Assembly (NCBI RefSeq): GCF_001455205.1
Contig: NZ_CP013341.1
Coordinates: forward strand, 124,001-188,000
Length of the DNA: 64,000 bases
From: Nitrosomonas ureae
GTDB taxonomy: Bacteria > Pseudomonadota > Gammaproteobacteria > Burkholderiales > Nitrosomonadaceae
Direction of reading: 5' to 3'
Made by a program: the position numbers and the translations under genes. The notes below the pieces were generated by a model. That model had not been told where the DNA came from, did no database searches, and saw only the letters and a program-made list of their open reading frames with translations. Positions 36,178 to 46,262 of the stretch are shown here, in pieces. Numbering within the stretch: the stretch's first letter is position 1; each line of letters begins with the position of its first letter.

Positions 36178-36452
36178 ACATGGGGAAATTTCGTGTTTAA
36201 TGAGTACATACCTTAAACTCATTAAAAATTTACGCCTCACTTTTAATGCTCTATCTCGAATTTGAATCCTCGAAAGCAATATTGAAAAAGTAATATGTAG
36301 TTATAATGAACACAACAATATAACGGGAGTTCATTATTTTGAGCTGAATGAAAATAGCGGTATCTTACTGATTGAACAAATAACCGATGCCTCTCTATCA
36401 TTGTTAGATTAATTTATGGTATTGATTCGTAATAAACAATTATTCAATTTTC
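36178..36452. other. Spacer with a possible decayed short gene
   Basis: An ATG at 36246 opens MLYLEFESSKAILKK and stops at 36293. Adding one A to the A5 run just before would join it to a downstream frame ending LNENSGILLIEQITD...LLD at 36412, a plausible 55-residue protein. No ribosome site and no family recognised, so a pseudogene or chance. Confidence 0.3.
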
Positions 36453-36474
36453 ATTTGACAGTGGTATGTCAAAT
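36453..36474 (+). promoter_or_regulatory. Palindromic operator-like dyad
   Basis: ATTTGACA-GTGGTA-TGTCAAAT is a perfect 8-bp inverted repeat with a 6-bp spacer, ending 20 bp before the lipoprotein ATG. It could be a repressor site or a short 5'-UTR hairpin overlapping the ribosome-loading region. Confidence 0.5.
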
Positions 36475-36494
36475 TTTAGCAAAAAGGAATTAAC

Positions 36495-36818
36495 ATGCTT
36501 CGCGCACTTTTTATGCTGATAGTCTTTGCGGGTATGCTTCAGGGTTGTGCAACTTCCAGAGAGGTATTTCTTGCTGATGGAGCCAAAGGATATAACATCA
36601 ATTGCAGTGGCTCTGGAAGAAACTATAGTCACTGCTTGGAAAAAGCCGGGGATATCTGCGGCACACGAGGATATCACGTGCTGAATCAGCAGGGCGATAT
36701 CGTTCCTCTTCCTCAGGCAATTCGTGAATTTAGAGCAAATGCCCAATCAACTTCAATCGGATTTTTAACGCAATCGGGTTCGATAGTAACTCGCAATTTA
36801 TTTATCAAATGCAAATAA
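36495..36818 (+). CDS. Small lipoprotein with conserved Cys residues
   Basis: 107 residues, ATG after AAGGAA. Signal LFMLIVFAGMLQGC predicts a lipidated Cys18. The mature part has the segment GYNINCSGSGRNYSHCLEKA and DICGTRGY, with several Cys, seen in short proteobacterial lipoproteins of unknown role; a C-terminal Cys (FIKCK) remains. A perfect palindrome lies just upstream. Function not known. Confidence 0.7.
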   Translation: MLRALFMLIVFAGMLQGCATSREVFLADGAKGYNINCSGSGRNYSHCLEKAGDICGTRGYHVLNQQGDIVPLPQAIREFRANAQSTSIGFLTQSGSIVTRNLFIKCK

Positions 36819-37125
36819 ACGCAAGTACAGTCGATAAAAATACTTATTCAAGAAAATCCATCACCCCATTCACACCGGCCAGCAATACCTCTATCGTGGA
36901 TGAGCATATTTCAGTCTACTCACACCATACTTCGCACTGTTCTCAATTTTCAACGTAATCATGCTGCTCGACAAATCGATAACGTCTCTATAGTAATTCC
37001 TCGAGAACCTGTCCGCTTTAATCAATGAATAGGCCCACTATCACAATACATACAGTGTTTTTACGCTACGCTAAATTAAGTTAGAATATACGCTTTTTAG
37101 AATTTATCTTATGGGGAGTTCCTGA
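36819..37125. other. Spacer between lipoprotein and ilvE
   Basis: About 307 bp. Read on the minus strand it contains a short protein-like stretch (EVLLAGVNGVMDFLE then stop, near 36855-36900) that may be a remnant, but no start or ribosome site. The ilvE promoter is presumably in the last 100 bp (for example TACAGT/AAGTTAGAATAT near 37048-37090). Confidence 0.35.
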
Positions 37126-38046
37126 ATGTCAATGGCTGACCGTGACGGTGTGATCTGGTATGACGGAAAGATGGTTCCCTGGCGGGATGCCAATACGCAT
37201 GTATTAACCCATACGCTGCATTACGGCTTGGGCGTTTTTGAAGGGCTGCGCGCCTATGAAACCGCGCAAGGATCAGCGATATTCCGCTTGCAGGAACATA
37301 CTGACCGTTTGTTTAACTCGGCGCATATTTTCATGATGAAAATACCTTATAGCAAGGATGTCATCATGCAGGCGCAATGCGATGTCGTGAAACAAAACCA
37401 ATTGACTTCCGGTTATATTCGCCCGATCGCTTTCTACGGCGCCGAAGCAATGGGGCTTTCCGCCAAAACATTATCCGTGCATGTCGCCATTGCCGCCTGG
37501 CCGTGGGGTACGTATTTGGGTCCAGAAAGCCTGGAGAATGGCATTCGCGTCAAGACTTCGTCGTTCACCCGACATCATGTCAACATTAATATGTGCCGCG
37601 CCAAATCAGTCACCACTTACGCCAATTCAATTCTCGCCAATCAGGAAGTCGGATTGAATGGATATGATGAAGCATTGCTGCTGGATGTTGAAGGGTATGT
37701 TGCAGAAGGATCGGGAGAAAATATTTTTATTATCAAACAAGGAAAAATTTACACACCTGATCTGACTTCCTGCCTGGAAGGCATCACTCGCGCATCCATT
37801 ATTGAATTGGCGGCAGAAATAGGCATTCCCGTTATTGAGAAACGCATTACACGCGATGAAGTTTACTGCGCGGATGAAGCCTTTTTCACCGGCACTGCTG
37901 CCGAAGTAACGCCCATTCGCGAATTGGATAACCGCATTATCGGAGCTGGTAAGCGCGGGCCGATTACCACGCAGCTACAAACGCTATTTTTTGATTGTGT
38001 CAAAGGTAAAGCCAAGAATCACGCCGACTGGCTTACCTTGATTTAA
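37126..38046 (+). CDS. ilvE: Branched-chain amino-acid aminotransferase
   Basis: 306 residues, ATG after GGGGAG. Fold-type IV PLP enzyme that transfers the amino group between glutamate and the keto acids of Val, Leu and Ile. Seen: THTLHYGLGVFEGLRAY, the PLP-lysine region MCRAKSVTTYANSILAN, GYVAEGSGENIFI and EAFFTGTAAEVTPIRELD, all conserved in IlvE. Length fits E. coli IlvE (309). It is followed 25 bp later by the zinc-finger gene, on the same strand. Confidence 0.96.
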   Translation: MSMADRDGVIWYDGKMVPWRDANTHVLTHTLHYGLGVFEGLRAYETAQGSAIFRLQEHTDRLFNSAHIFMMKIPYSKDVIMQAQCDVVKQNQLTSGYIRPIAFYGAEAMGLSAKTLSVHVAIAAWPWGTYLGPESLENGIRVKTSSFTRHHVNINMCRAKSVTTYANSILANQEVGLNGYDEALLLDVEGYVAEGSGENIFIIKQGKIYTPDLTSCLEGITRASIIELAAEIGIPVIEKRITRDEVYCADEAFFTGTAAEVTPIRELDNRIIGAGKRGPITTQLQTLFFDCVKGKAKNHADWLTLI

Positions 38047-38071
38047 TAATGCACCATTGGAGCTAATTTGT

Positions 38072-38275
38072 ATGAATCAACAAACCAATAATAAAGCCCG
38101 AGAGATCGAAGTGACTACTGACGACTTACCACTCCATTGCCCCATGCCATCGATGCTGTTATGGAATTCCCATCCACGCGTTTTCCTACCGATCGAGGCC
38201 ACCGGAGAAGCGCTTTGCCCATACTGCGGTACCCATTACACGCTGAAAGGCGGCGCTGCATCAGGTCATCACTGA
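38072..38275 (+). CDS. Zinc-finger domain protein (zf-CHCC type)
   Basis: 67 residues from the ATG at 38072 (GGAG seven bases before); an in-frame TTG five codons upstream is unlikely. The zinc knuckle is made by LPLHCPMP, HPRVFL and CPYCGTHYTL, the CxH...CPYC pattern of the CHCC family that includes mitochondrial complex I subunit NDUFS6. In betaproteobacteria it commonly follows ilvE. Its bacterial role is not established. Confidence 0.88.
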   Translation: MNQQTNNKAREIEVTTDDLPLHCPMPSMLLWNSHPRVFLPIEATGEALCPYCGTHYTLKGGAASGHH

Positions 38276-38382
38276 AACCCACGGATTCATGAGGAAACCT
38301 GCGTTTTGATGATCAACTGCAATGCGACCAATATCGATTTACCGTGCTGTATTAACCACTCTTTTTTCGGATTTACTAAATA

Positions 38383-39759
38383 ATGCCAACCATTCCTCAC
38401 GAAATTTTTAAAGCTTATGATATCCGCGGTATTGTCGGCAAAACCATCACCGTAGAAAATGTCGAAAGAATCGGTCATGCCATAGGCTCCGAAGCGCGCG
38501 CCAGAAATCTTAGCGCGATTGCAATCGGCCGCGATGGCAGATTATCAGGTACCGAACTTTCCCAGGCACTTGCACGTGGCATCCGCAACAGTGGAATCGA
38601 TGTGGTGGATGTCGGTATGGTCGCAACGCCCATGCTCTATTTCGCCGCACATCAACTCTGCCAGTATTCCGGCGTAATGGTGACCGGCAGTCATAATCCA
38701 CCTGAATATAATGGCTTCAAGATTGTGCTGGGCGGTCAGACACTGGCAGCTGAAACCATCCAGGCCTTGCGAATACGTATCGAAAATAATGATTTAACCG
38801 ACGGAACCGGCAATTATTCCGAGCAGACTATTGTCAGCGCTTATCTCGAACGCATCACGCAGGATATCCAATTGAACCGTCCGCTCAAAATCGTTGTTGA
38901 TTGTGGCAACGGCGTGGCGGGCGCATTCGCACCGGCGCTGTATCGCGGTCTGGGTTGTCAGGTCACTGAATTGTTCTGTGATGTGGATGGATCTTTCCCC
39001 AATCATCATCCTGATCCATCCGTACCCGAAAATCTCAGTGACGTTATTCATGCGTTAAGAACCACCGATGCCGAAATCGGCTTAGCTTTTGACGGCGATG
39101 GCGACCGGCTGGGCATCGTAACCAAGAATGGCAATATCATTAATGCCGATCGCCAGCTTATGTTGTTCGCAGCAGACGTATTATCGAGAAATCCCGGTGG
39201 AAAAATCATTTTTGACGTGAAATGCACCCGTAACCTGGCACCTTGGATTAGCAAACATGGTGGCATCCCTGTAATGTGGAAAACCGGACACTCATTTATC
39301 AAAGCCAAACTCATTGAAGAAAAAGCTCTGCTGGCTGGAGAAATGAGCGGACATTTGTTCTTCAAGGAACGCTGGTATGGTTTTGACGACGGATTATATG
39401 CCGGTGCACGGCTACTGGAATTGATGAGCCGCGTAGCGGATATTAACGCCACACTGAACGATCTTCCCGACAGCCTTAACACACCGGAAATACAGGTACG
39501 CACAACTGAGGGTGAAAATCATGCGTTGATAGCACAGTTACAACAGCAGGCAGTTTTTAGTAATCCGCAACAAGTCATTACTATTGATGGATTACGCGTT
39601 GAATACAGCGATGGATTTGGCTTGGCGCGCGCTTCCAATACCACACCCGTGATCGTGTTGCGTTTTGAAGCGGATAATGAAGCCGCGCTCAAACGTATTC
39701 AGGAAGATTTTCGCCACAATATTCTCCAAGCAAAGCCGGATGCTCAACTACCCTTCTAA
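38383..39759 (+). CDS. Phosphomannomutase/phosphoglucomutase
   Basis: 458 residues, alpha-D-phosphohexomutase family. Domains I-IV in order: IFKAYDIRGIVG, the active-site phosphoserine loop MVTGSHNPPEYNG, the Mg loop FDGDGDRLG, the sugar-binding loop AGEMSGHLFFKER and a C-terminal phosphate-binding part EYSDGFGLARASNTTP. It interconverts mannose- or glucose-6-phosphate and the 1-phosphate for LPS and exopolysaccharide precursors. AlgC of Pseudomonas is the closest well-studied relative. nadE follows 24 bp later. Confidence 0.95.
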   Translation: MPTIPHEIFKAYDIRGIVGKTITVENVERIGHAIGSEARARNLSAIAIGRDGRLSGTELSQALARGIRNSGIDVVDVGMVATPMLYFAAHQLCQYSGVMVTGSHNPPEYNGFKIVLGGQTLAAETIQALRIRIENNDLTDGTGNYSEQTIVSAYLERITQDIQLNRPLKIVVDCGNGVAGAFAPALYRGLGCQVTELFCDVDGSFPNHHPDPSVPENLSDVIHALRTTDAEIGLAFDGDGDRLGIVTKNGNIINADRQLMLFAADVLSRNPGGKIIFDVKCTRNLAPWISKHGGIPVMWKTGHSFIKAKLIEEKALLAGEMSGHLFFKERWYGFDDGLYAGARLLELMSRVADINATLNDLPDSLNTPEIQVRTTEGENHALIAQLQQQAVFSNPQQVITIDGLRVEYSDGFGLARASNTTPVIVLRFEADNEAALKRIQEDFRHNILQAKPDAQLPF

Positions 39760-39783
39760 CTTGCAATAATACCGCGGCAAATC

Positions 39784-41415
39784 ATGTATATTGCCATTGC
39801 TCAGATTAATTGCACGGTAGGGGATATTGCAGGAAATGCAGCCAAAATACTGGTTGCGGTAAAACAAGCCCAGCAAGCGGGTGCAGCGTTGATCATCACA
39901 CCCGAATTGGCTTTATCCGGGTATCCTCCTGCGGATCTGCTGCTGCGCGAAACATTTTGCCAATTGTGCCAGCACGCCCTGATACAACTGGCACAATCGA
40001 TTGACGACATCACACTGATCGTGGGTCATCCCAGTTTCGACGAGAACAAGCTTTATAACGCCGCATCGATCATTCATAAAGGTCAAATTCAACATACCTA
40101 TCACAAAAGAATTCTCAATAAATCGCCTTTTTTTAACGAAACCTATTACTTTGATGCAGGTACCCAACCCTACTTGTTTGAGCTCGAGGGCGTAACATTC
40201 GGCATTGATATTTGCGCCGATTTCTGGCTAGGTCATTTGCCCGCGGAAACAGACCACCCTCAGCCGGATATCGTATTGGTGCTCAATGCTTCAGCCTATC
40301 ATATCAACAAGCAAGTATCCCGCTATCAAACCACGCACCAATTCATCAAGCATACCGGTATCTCCGTTATCCACACCAATCTGATTGGCGGGCAAGATGA
40401 ACTGGTTTTTGATGGGGCATCGTTTGCCATGAATGGACAAGGCGAACTTACGCATCAACTGGATGAATTTGTTGAAACCATCGAGTTAATCGAAATTCAG
40501 AACAAGCAACCGGTAAAAGGCAAATTAATGCCGACACAATCCCCTGTAGCCAGTATCTATCAGGCATTATGTTTAGGGGTTCACGACTATGTCCGGAAAA
40601 ACGGTTTCCCCGGTGTGTTACTGGGACTCTCCGGAGGGGTGGATTCGGCGCTCGCACTTTCGATTGCTGTGGATGCATTAGGCGCGGACCAGATCAGAAC
40701 CGTCATGATGCCGACACGTTATACCGCCGACATGAGCCTGGAAGACGCCAATGAAATGGTGAAATTATTAGGAGTCAAGCATATCGAATGCAACATAGAG
40801 CCCCTATTTGACTTGTATCTAAAGAAAATTGCCGAGGATTTTCATATTTCACCGGACCCGGCTGATTTTAATACCATGCCGGAAAATATTCAGGCGCGCA
40901 TCCGCGGCACTTTATTAATGGCGCTATCCAATTACACCGGCTCAATGGTGCTGACTACGGGCAACAAATCGGAAATGGCAGTGGGCTATTGCACCCTGTA
41001 TGGCGACATGGCGGGCGGCTTTGCAGTACTAAAGGATATCAGTAAAACTCTGGTTTATCAGTTGTGTGAATATCGGAATCAAATCCAACGTGTTATTCCT
41101 GAACGCATTATCCGCCGCGCGCCATCGGCTGAGTTGCGCTTGAATCAGACCGATCAGGACAATCTGCCCGCGTATGAAATTTTGGATGGAATTATCGAAG
41201 CCTATGTCGAGAAGAATCTTACTCCGGCTGAAATCATTGCATTGCATTACGACGAAGCCGATGTCACCAAAGTCATCCAATTAATCCATAGTAACGAATA
41301 CAAACGCCGCCAATCTCCTCCCGGCATTCGCATCACGCATTGCGATTTTGGTACCGCATGGCGTTATCCTATCGTATCGCATTCCGGAACTTGGGCAACC
41401 CTTACTGCAGAGTAA
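39784..41415 (+). CDS. nadE: Glutamine-dependent NAD+ synthetase
   Basis: 543 residues. N-terminal nitrilase-type glutaminase (about 1-250) with Glu (TPELALSGYPP), Lys (HKRILNK) and Cys (GIDICADFW); C-terminal synthetase with the PP-loop LSGGVDSALAL near residue 282 and TTGNKSEMAVGY. It amidates nicotinic acid adenine dinucleotide to NAD+ with ammonia from glutamine delivered through a tunnel. All catalytic residues are visible. The next gene's real start lies after its stop. Confidence 0.96.
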   Translation: MYIAIAQINCTVGDIAGNAAKILVAVKQAQQAGAALIITPELALSGYPPADLLLRETFCQLCQHALIQLAQSIDDITLIVGHPSFDENKLYNAASIIHKGQIQHTYHKRILNKSPFFNETYYFDAGTQPYLFELEGVTFGIDICADFWLGHLPAETDHPQPDIVLVLNASAYHINKQVSRYQTTHQFIKHTGISVIHTNLIGGQDELVFDGASFAMNGQGELTHQLDEFVETIELIEIQNKQPVKGKLMPTQSPVASIYQALCLGVHDYVRKNGFPGVLLGLSGGVDSALALSIAVDALGADQIRTVMMPTRYTADMSLEDANEMVKLLGVKHIECNIEPLFDLYLKKIAEDFHISPDPADFNTMPENIQARIRGTLLMALSNYTGSMVLTTGNKSEMAVGYCTLYGDMAGGFAVLKDISKTLVYQLCEYRNQIQRVIPERIIRRAPSAELRLNQTDQDNLPAYEILDGIIEAYVEKNLTPAEIIALHYDEADVTKVIQLIHSNEYKRRQSPPGIRITHCDFGTAWRYPIVSHSGTWATLTAE

Positions 41416-41456
41416 GCATCCACGGAACTCGGAAAACAAATCGATATCCTATTATC

Positions 41457-42971
41457 ATGAAATTAGCTTGTTTGATAATTGCGCTATCGATCCTGTTTCC
41501 GATCAATAGCTTAGCGCATGAATTGCCCGAATTGGGAGACGTATCGCAAGCTTCCATTACGCCCCATCAGGAACGGCAGCTGGGCCTGAGAATCATGCGT
41601 CAGATCCGTGCCGACCCAAGCTATATGGATGATCCCGAAATCGCCAGCTATCTTGGCAATCTGGGTCATAAATTAATCGCCAATTCAAATGAAGCCAATG
41701 CCAATCAATTGTTTGAATTTTTCGCGCTCGATAATCCGGCAATCAATGCATTTGCATTGCCCGGAGGCTTCATGGGTTTCAACAGCGGTCTGATTATCGC
41801 CGCGCAAAGCGAATCCGAATTAGCGGCCGTAATGTCGCATGAAATTGCGCATGTCACGCAGAAACACCTGGCACGCATGATCGCTGCGCAGAAATACGAT
41901 CTAGTCAAGTATATAGCAGCGCTGGCAGTCGCCATTGTCGCCTCGCGCGCTGATGCCCAGGCAAGCCAGGCAGTATTGGTTGCCTCACAAGCCAGTATGA
42001 TCCAATCAAAACTGGATTTCACCCGTAACCATGAAAAAGAAGCTGATCGTATCGGTTTAAGCATTCTATTAGATGCAGGATTTGATCCACAAGGCATGGC
42101 GGCTTTTTTTGAACGCTTGCAACGAGCTGGGCGTTTTCATGAAAACGGTGCGCCTTCTTACTTGCGCACACACCCGATCACCTATGAGCGCATCGCGGAT
42201 ATTCAAAATCGCACACGCGAAATGCCTTACCGGCAAGTTCCGGATAGCCTCGATTTTTTACTGGTACGCGCCAAGTTACGCGCATTGCAAGGAAATGCAC
42301 GTGATACCGTGCGGCAATTCAAAACACGCCTGGCAGAGAAACGCTATAGCAATGAAGCGGTTGAACGTTATGGCTATATTCATGCGCTACTGCGTGCAAA
42401 AAAATACAAACAAGCCGACGCTGAACTCACACTCCTGTATCAAGTTTTGCATAGCGATCCAACTGCATCTGCGCTGACTAATCATCAGCTGGGAAAAACC
42501 GTACGGATTGAATCCAAAAACGTTATCGCCGGTGCAATGATTGAAACACTCTCAGCGCGGGTTAAACTAACCAATGGAGAAACAGCTGAAGCTTTCAATG
42601 CCTACCAAACAGCATTAAAAATTTATCCGCAATATCGGGCACTGATCCAGGGCTATGCACAAGCATTAATAGAAAACAAGAAAATTGAGGTAGCGCTTGA
42701 ATTTATTACCCACAAATTACAACTGATACAAAATGATGCGCAATTGTTTAGCCTGCAAGCCCAATGTTACGAGCTATTAGGTGATAAAATGCTCAAGCAT
42801 CGTGCGCTCGCCGAGTCTTATCTGCTCAAAGGACATTACGCGGGGGCTGTTGATCAACTGAAAACCGCGCTACAAAACAGTAATGGTAATTTCTACCAAC
42901 TTTCCAGCGCGGAAGCACGTTTGAAGCAGGTAGAAATACTCCGGGAAGAAGCAGATAAAGCGGAAAAATAA
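41457..42971 (+). CDS. Periplasmic M48 metalloprotease with TPRs, BepA-like
   Basis: 504 residues from the ATG at 41457. The open frame extends back into nadE, but a signal peptide (KLACLIIALSILFPINSLA) starts here. Peptidase M48 domain: zinc motif SHEIAHVTQKH near residue 137 and the third-ligand region HEKEADRIGLSIL. The C-terminal half (about 290-490) is TPR-like helices. E. coli BepA (487 residues) degrades or helps assemble LptD and BAM substrates. The layout and length match. Confidence 0.93.
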   Translation: MKLACLIIALSILFPINSLAHELPELGDVSQASITPHQERQLGLRIMRQIRADPSYMDDPEIASYLGNLGHKLIANSNEANANQLFEFFALDNPAINAFALPGGFMGFNSGLIIAAQSESELAAVMSHEIAHVTQKHLARMIAAQKYDLVKYIAALAVAIVASRADAQASQAVLVASQASMIQSKLDFTRNHEKEADRIGLSILLDAGFDPQGMAAFFERLQRAGRFHENGAPSYLRTHPITYERIADIQNRTREMPYRQVPDSLDFLLVRAKLRALQGNARDTVRQFKTRLAEKRYSNEAVERYGYIHALLRAKKYKQADAELTLLYQVLHSDPTASALTNHQLGKTVRIESKNVIAGAMIETLSARVKLTNGETAEAFNAYQTALKIYPQYRALIQGYAQALIENKKIEVALEFITHKLQLIQNDAQLFSLQAQCYELLGDKMLKHRALAESYLLKGHYAGAVDQLKTALQNSNGNFYQLSSAEARLKQVEILREEADKAEK

Positions 42972-43072
42972 AAGAGCCCGGAGAATCTTCAATGTTATAT
43001 TCGCCGTGCATGCTCGAGCATCCTATTGCTACTGATCGGGCGGCCCAATTGAATTTAAACTAGACCTCTCAA

Positions 43073-44218
43073 ATGGTTATTGCTGGCACAAGAAAAATCA
43101 TCATTGTTCTAATACTGGTTACCATTGCCGCCGCCTATTGGTATGGCGGTGACACTCAAGAATCGTTAGCGAACAAATATAAAACCCGGAGCATAGAACG
43201 TGGCGATATCATACAAACCATCTCCGCGAATGGTACGCTTACCCCTGTTGTGCTGGTCAACGTAGGCACTCAGGTTTCCGGAACGGTCGCTAAATTGCAT
43301 GCGGATTTTAATGATCAGGTGGAAATCGGACAAATTCTGGCTGAACTCGATCCCGCCATACTTAGTGCGCAATTGCAGCAATCCAAAGCCAATCTTCTCA
43401 ATGCGCAAGTTGCGTTAAGAATTGCTGAAAGCAAATTAAGGCGCTATCGGTTATTGAAGGAAAAGGAATTCATTTCATCCGAAGCATTAGAAATCATTGA
43501 GCAGGAAAATGAAGCCGCACGCGCGCAACTGGCCATTAACAAAGCTCAGGTCGAGCGGGATCAGGCCAATCTCAATTACAGTGTGATTCGCTCACCGATT
43601 TCAGGTGTCGTCATCGCACGGGATGTCGACATCGGTCAAACCGTTGCCGCCAATTTTCAGACTCCGATCTTATTTCAAATCGCCAAAGACCTGCGGCAAA
43701 TGCAAATCAACATCAGCGTTGCCGAAGCGGATATCGGTCAATTGCACATCGGCCAGTTGATTAATTTCACTGTGGATGCCTTTCAGCAGCGGAAATTTTC
43801 CGGTACGGTCAAGCAAGTCCGGCTCAATCCGACCATACAGGAAAACGTCGTGACTTATAACGTTGTGGCGATGGTCGATAATGATGACGGCACATTGTTA
43901 CCCGGAATGACCGCCAACATCCATTTTGTCGTCAAGCAAAAAAACGACGTACTGCGTGTCCCCAATGCAGCTTTAAGATTCCAGCCGAAAAACTTGGAGT
44001 CAGGTGAAAGCGGAAAATTAACCCAATCCTCGCAACAACCCACGGTATATCTGCTGACGGAAAATCACCCTTTGCCGAAGACCGTTACCACCGGCATCAC
44101 CGATGGCAATTTCACCGAAATTATCAGCAGCGAAATCAAAGCGGGGGATAAGGCGATCCTCAGTGAAGTTGCTGATAAAAAAGAATCCGAAAGCAAGTTC
44201 AAATTACGGGTATTTTGA
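43073..44218 (+). CDS. macA: MacA-like periplasmic adaptor of an ABC exporter
   Basis: 381 residues. N-terminal signal-anchor (IIIVLILVTIAAAYWYG), a lipoyl/barrel-sandwich half (GTLTPVVLVNVGTQVSGTV), a coiled-coil hairpin (about 100-165), the second half (SPISGVVIARDVDIGQTV) and beta-barrel plus membrane-proximal parts. It links an inner-membrane ABC transporter to an outer-membrane channel; no TolC gene is in the window. Its TGA overlaps the ATG of the ATPase gene (TGATG), so translation is coupled. Confidence 0.92.
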   Translation: MVIAGTRKIIIVLILVTIAAAYWYGGDTQESLANKYKTRSIERGDIIQTISANGTLTPVVLVNVGTQVSGTVAKLHADFNDQVEIGQILAELDPAILSAQLQQSKANLLNAQVALRIAESKLRRYRLLKEKEFISSEALEIIEQENEAARAQLAINKAQVERDQANLNYSVIRSPISGVVIARDVDIGQTVAANFQTPILFQIAKDLRQMQINISVAEADIGQLHIGQLINFTVDAFQQRKFSGTVKQVRLNPTIQENVVTYNVVAMVDNDDGTLLPGMTANIHFVVKQKNDVLRVPNAALRFQPKNLESGESGKLTQSSQQPTVYLLTENHPLPKTVTTGITDGNFTEIISSEIKAGDKAILSEVADKKESESKFKLRVF

Positions 44219-44970
44219 TGTCTTTGACTCAGCCCACGCATTCCACTCAGTCGCTCATTCAATTAGAGCGTCTTTGCAAAAGCTACAGTTTGCAGGATGC
44301 GCATGGCAAAACCATTACCACCCAGGTTCTGCATCATATCGACCTGACCATTCGTCAGGGTGAGTTTGTCGCCATCATGGGGCATTCGGGATCGGGCAAA
44401 TCCACCCTGATGAATATACTCGGCTGCCTGGATACGCCGACCAGCGGTTCATACTGGCTGTCCGGTAGGAACGTTGCGGCACTTTCCAGTAATGAATTAG
44501 CGCAAATTCGTAATCGAAACATCGGCTTTGTATTTCAGGGATTCAATTTGCTCAAGCGTATGACGGCTCTCGATAATGTTGCAACACCCCTGCTCTACGC
44601 GGGGATCAGCCGCTCCAAGAGCCGCCAGCAAGCATTGGAATTCCTGCGCCGCACCGGCCTGGAAGATTTCGCCATGCATCAACCCAACCAACTGTCCGGG
44701 GGGCAGCAACAGCGAGTTGCCATCAGCCGCGCCTTGATCAATCATCCCTCGTTGATCCTGGCTGACGAACCGACCGGCAATCTGGATACGCAAACCAGCA
44801 ATGACATTATGCAGTTATTCGAGCAACTCAACCGCGATCAAGGGATTACCATCATACTGGTCACACATGAGAACGATATTGCAGCCTACGCGAAACGTTT
44901 GATCCATTTGAAGGATGGGCGCATTACGATTGACAGTCACTCTACCGTAGCAAGCAATACCCTGACATGA
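44218..44970 (+). CDS. ABC transporter ATPase, MacB/LolD type
   Basis: 250 residues. Walker A GHSGSGKST (about 58-66), Q-loop FVFQGFNLL, signature LSGGQQQRVAIS, Walker B LILADEPTGNLD and the H-loop LVTHEND. This subgroup powers mechanotransmission transporters (MacB, LolCDE), not import through the membrane. The permease is a separate gene 68 bp downstream, whereas E. coli MacB fuses the two. The substrate is unknown: peptide, glycolipid or antibiotic are family options. Confidence 0.93.
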   Translation: MSLTQPTHSTQSLIQLERLCKSYSLQDAHGKTITTQVLHHIDLTIRQGEFVAIMGHSGSGKSTLMNILGCLDTPTSGSYWLSGRNVAALSSNELAQIRNRNIGFVFQGFNLLKRMTALDNVATPLLYAGISRSKSRQQALEFLRRTGLEDFAMHQPNQLSGGQQQRVAISRALINHPSLILADEPTGNLDTQTSNDIMQLFEQLNRDQGITIILVTHENDIAAYAKRLIHLKDGRITIDSHSTVASNTLT

Positions 44971-45038
44971 CGTTAAACAATCTGGGTGGGATTGAATACC
45001 GTTCAGTTCGACATTATATTTTGCAGCAAGGCTAATCG

Positions 45039-46262
45039 ATGAATCTATCCGCGATTTTTGGCGAAGCACTGCGCGCCCTACGTCAGAACCGTCTGCGTAC
45101 AGGATTGACCATGCTGGGCATGATCATCGGTGTTGCCGCTGTCGTACTCATGCTGTCAATTGGTCAGGGCGCACGCACCAAAATCAACGAAACCATCGCG
45201 GCGATGGGTAGCAACTTGTTGCTCGTAGTGCCCGGCGCCATGTCTTCCGGCGGTTTTAGTTTCGGCAGTGGCAGTGTCAGGACTTTAACCATCAATGATG
45301 CCAATGCTATTGCGGAACTTACATCGATCCGGGCAACCGCGCCCGTAACGAGCGGAACGGTGCAACTCAACTATGCCGCCAAGAATTGGAGCACCCTCAT
45401 TACCGGCACCACACCGGAGTATTTTGAAGTCGGCAACTGGACAATGGAGTCCGGGACGGCCTTTACAGAATCCGAAGTGCGCTCGGCTGCCCGCGTCGTT
45501 GTATTGGGATCAATCACGGCGAAAAATCTCTTCGGCGATGAAGAGCCCGTAGGCAAAACCATACGCATCACCAATCGTCCGTTTCTGGTTGTGGGGGTGT
45601 TAATGGCCAAAGGCCAAAGCCTCACCGGACGGGATCAGGACGATAATGTTTTCGTTCCGATCTCAACCAGCGAACGCCAAATCACCGGCAATCAGTTTCC
45701 CGGCTCTATCCGCTATATGCTGGCACAAGGCGCATCAGCGGATGAAATGGATATTGCCGAAATTGAAATTACGCAATTATTACGTCAGCGTCACCGCATT
45801 CCCAACGGCAAGGATAATGATTTCACTGTCCGCAACTTAACCGCTATCGCGGATGTTGCAACCGATGCCGCCAAGGTAATGTCCATTGTACTCGGCGCGA
45901 TCGCATCGGTTTCTTTATTGGTCGGCGGCATCGGGATCATGAACATCATGCTGGTATCGGTGACAGAGCGTACGCGTGAAATCGGCATTCGCATGGCGAT
46001 TGGCGCCAATCAACGTGCCATTCTTACGCAATTTTTATTGGAAGCGATGATGATTTGCATCATGGGCGGCTTAATTGGCCTGTTAATAGGGATTGGCGGC
46101 GCCTGGCTGGTCAGTCAGGTGGCTGATATGTTGATTGTTATTACTCTGGGAATGATTGGCCTGGCATTTTTATTCTCTTCCGCGGTCGGCATTTTTTTTG
46201 GCTTTTACCCTGCTCAAAAAGCGGCTTCACTGAAACCTGTCGATGCGCTTAGGTACGAATAA
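45039..46262 (+). CDS. ABC transporter permease, MacB/FtsX fold
   Basis: 407 residues. Helix 1 (about 17-42, TGLTMLGMIIGVAAVVLML), a large periplasmic MacB_PCD domain (about 45-270), then three C-terminal helices in an FtsX-type unit with the MNIMLVSVTERTREIGIRMA signature. This four-helix topology is that of MacB. With the adaptor and ATPase it completes the inner-membrane part of a tripartite exporter. A 32-codon hydrophobic frame (46263-46361) starts right at the stop codon but has no clear support. Confidence 0.92.
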   Translation: MNLSAIFGEALRALRQNRLRTGLTMLGMIIGVAAVVLMLSIGQGARTKINETIAAMGSNLLLVVPGAMSSGGFSFGSGSVRTLTINDANAIAELTSIRATAPVTSGTVQLNYAAKNWSTLITGTTPEYFEVGNWTMESGTAFTESEVRSAARVVVLGSITAKNLFGDEEPVGKTIRITNRPFLVVGVLMAKGQSLTGRDQDDNVFVPISTSERQITGNQFPGSIRYMLAQGASADEMDIAEIEITQLLRQRHRIPNGKDNDFTVRNLTAIADVATDAAKVMSIVLGAIASVSLLVGGIGIMNIMLVSVTERTREIGIRMAIGANQRAILTQFLLEAMMICIMGGLIGLLIGIGGAWLVSQVADMLIVITLGMIGLAFLFSSAVGIFFGFYPAQKAASLKPVDALRYE

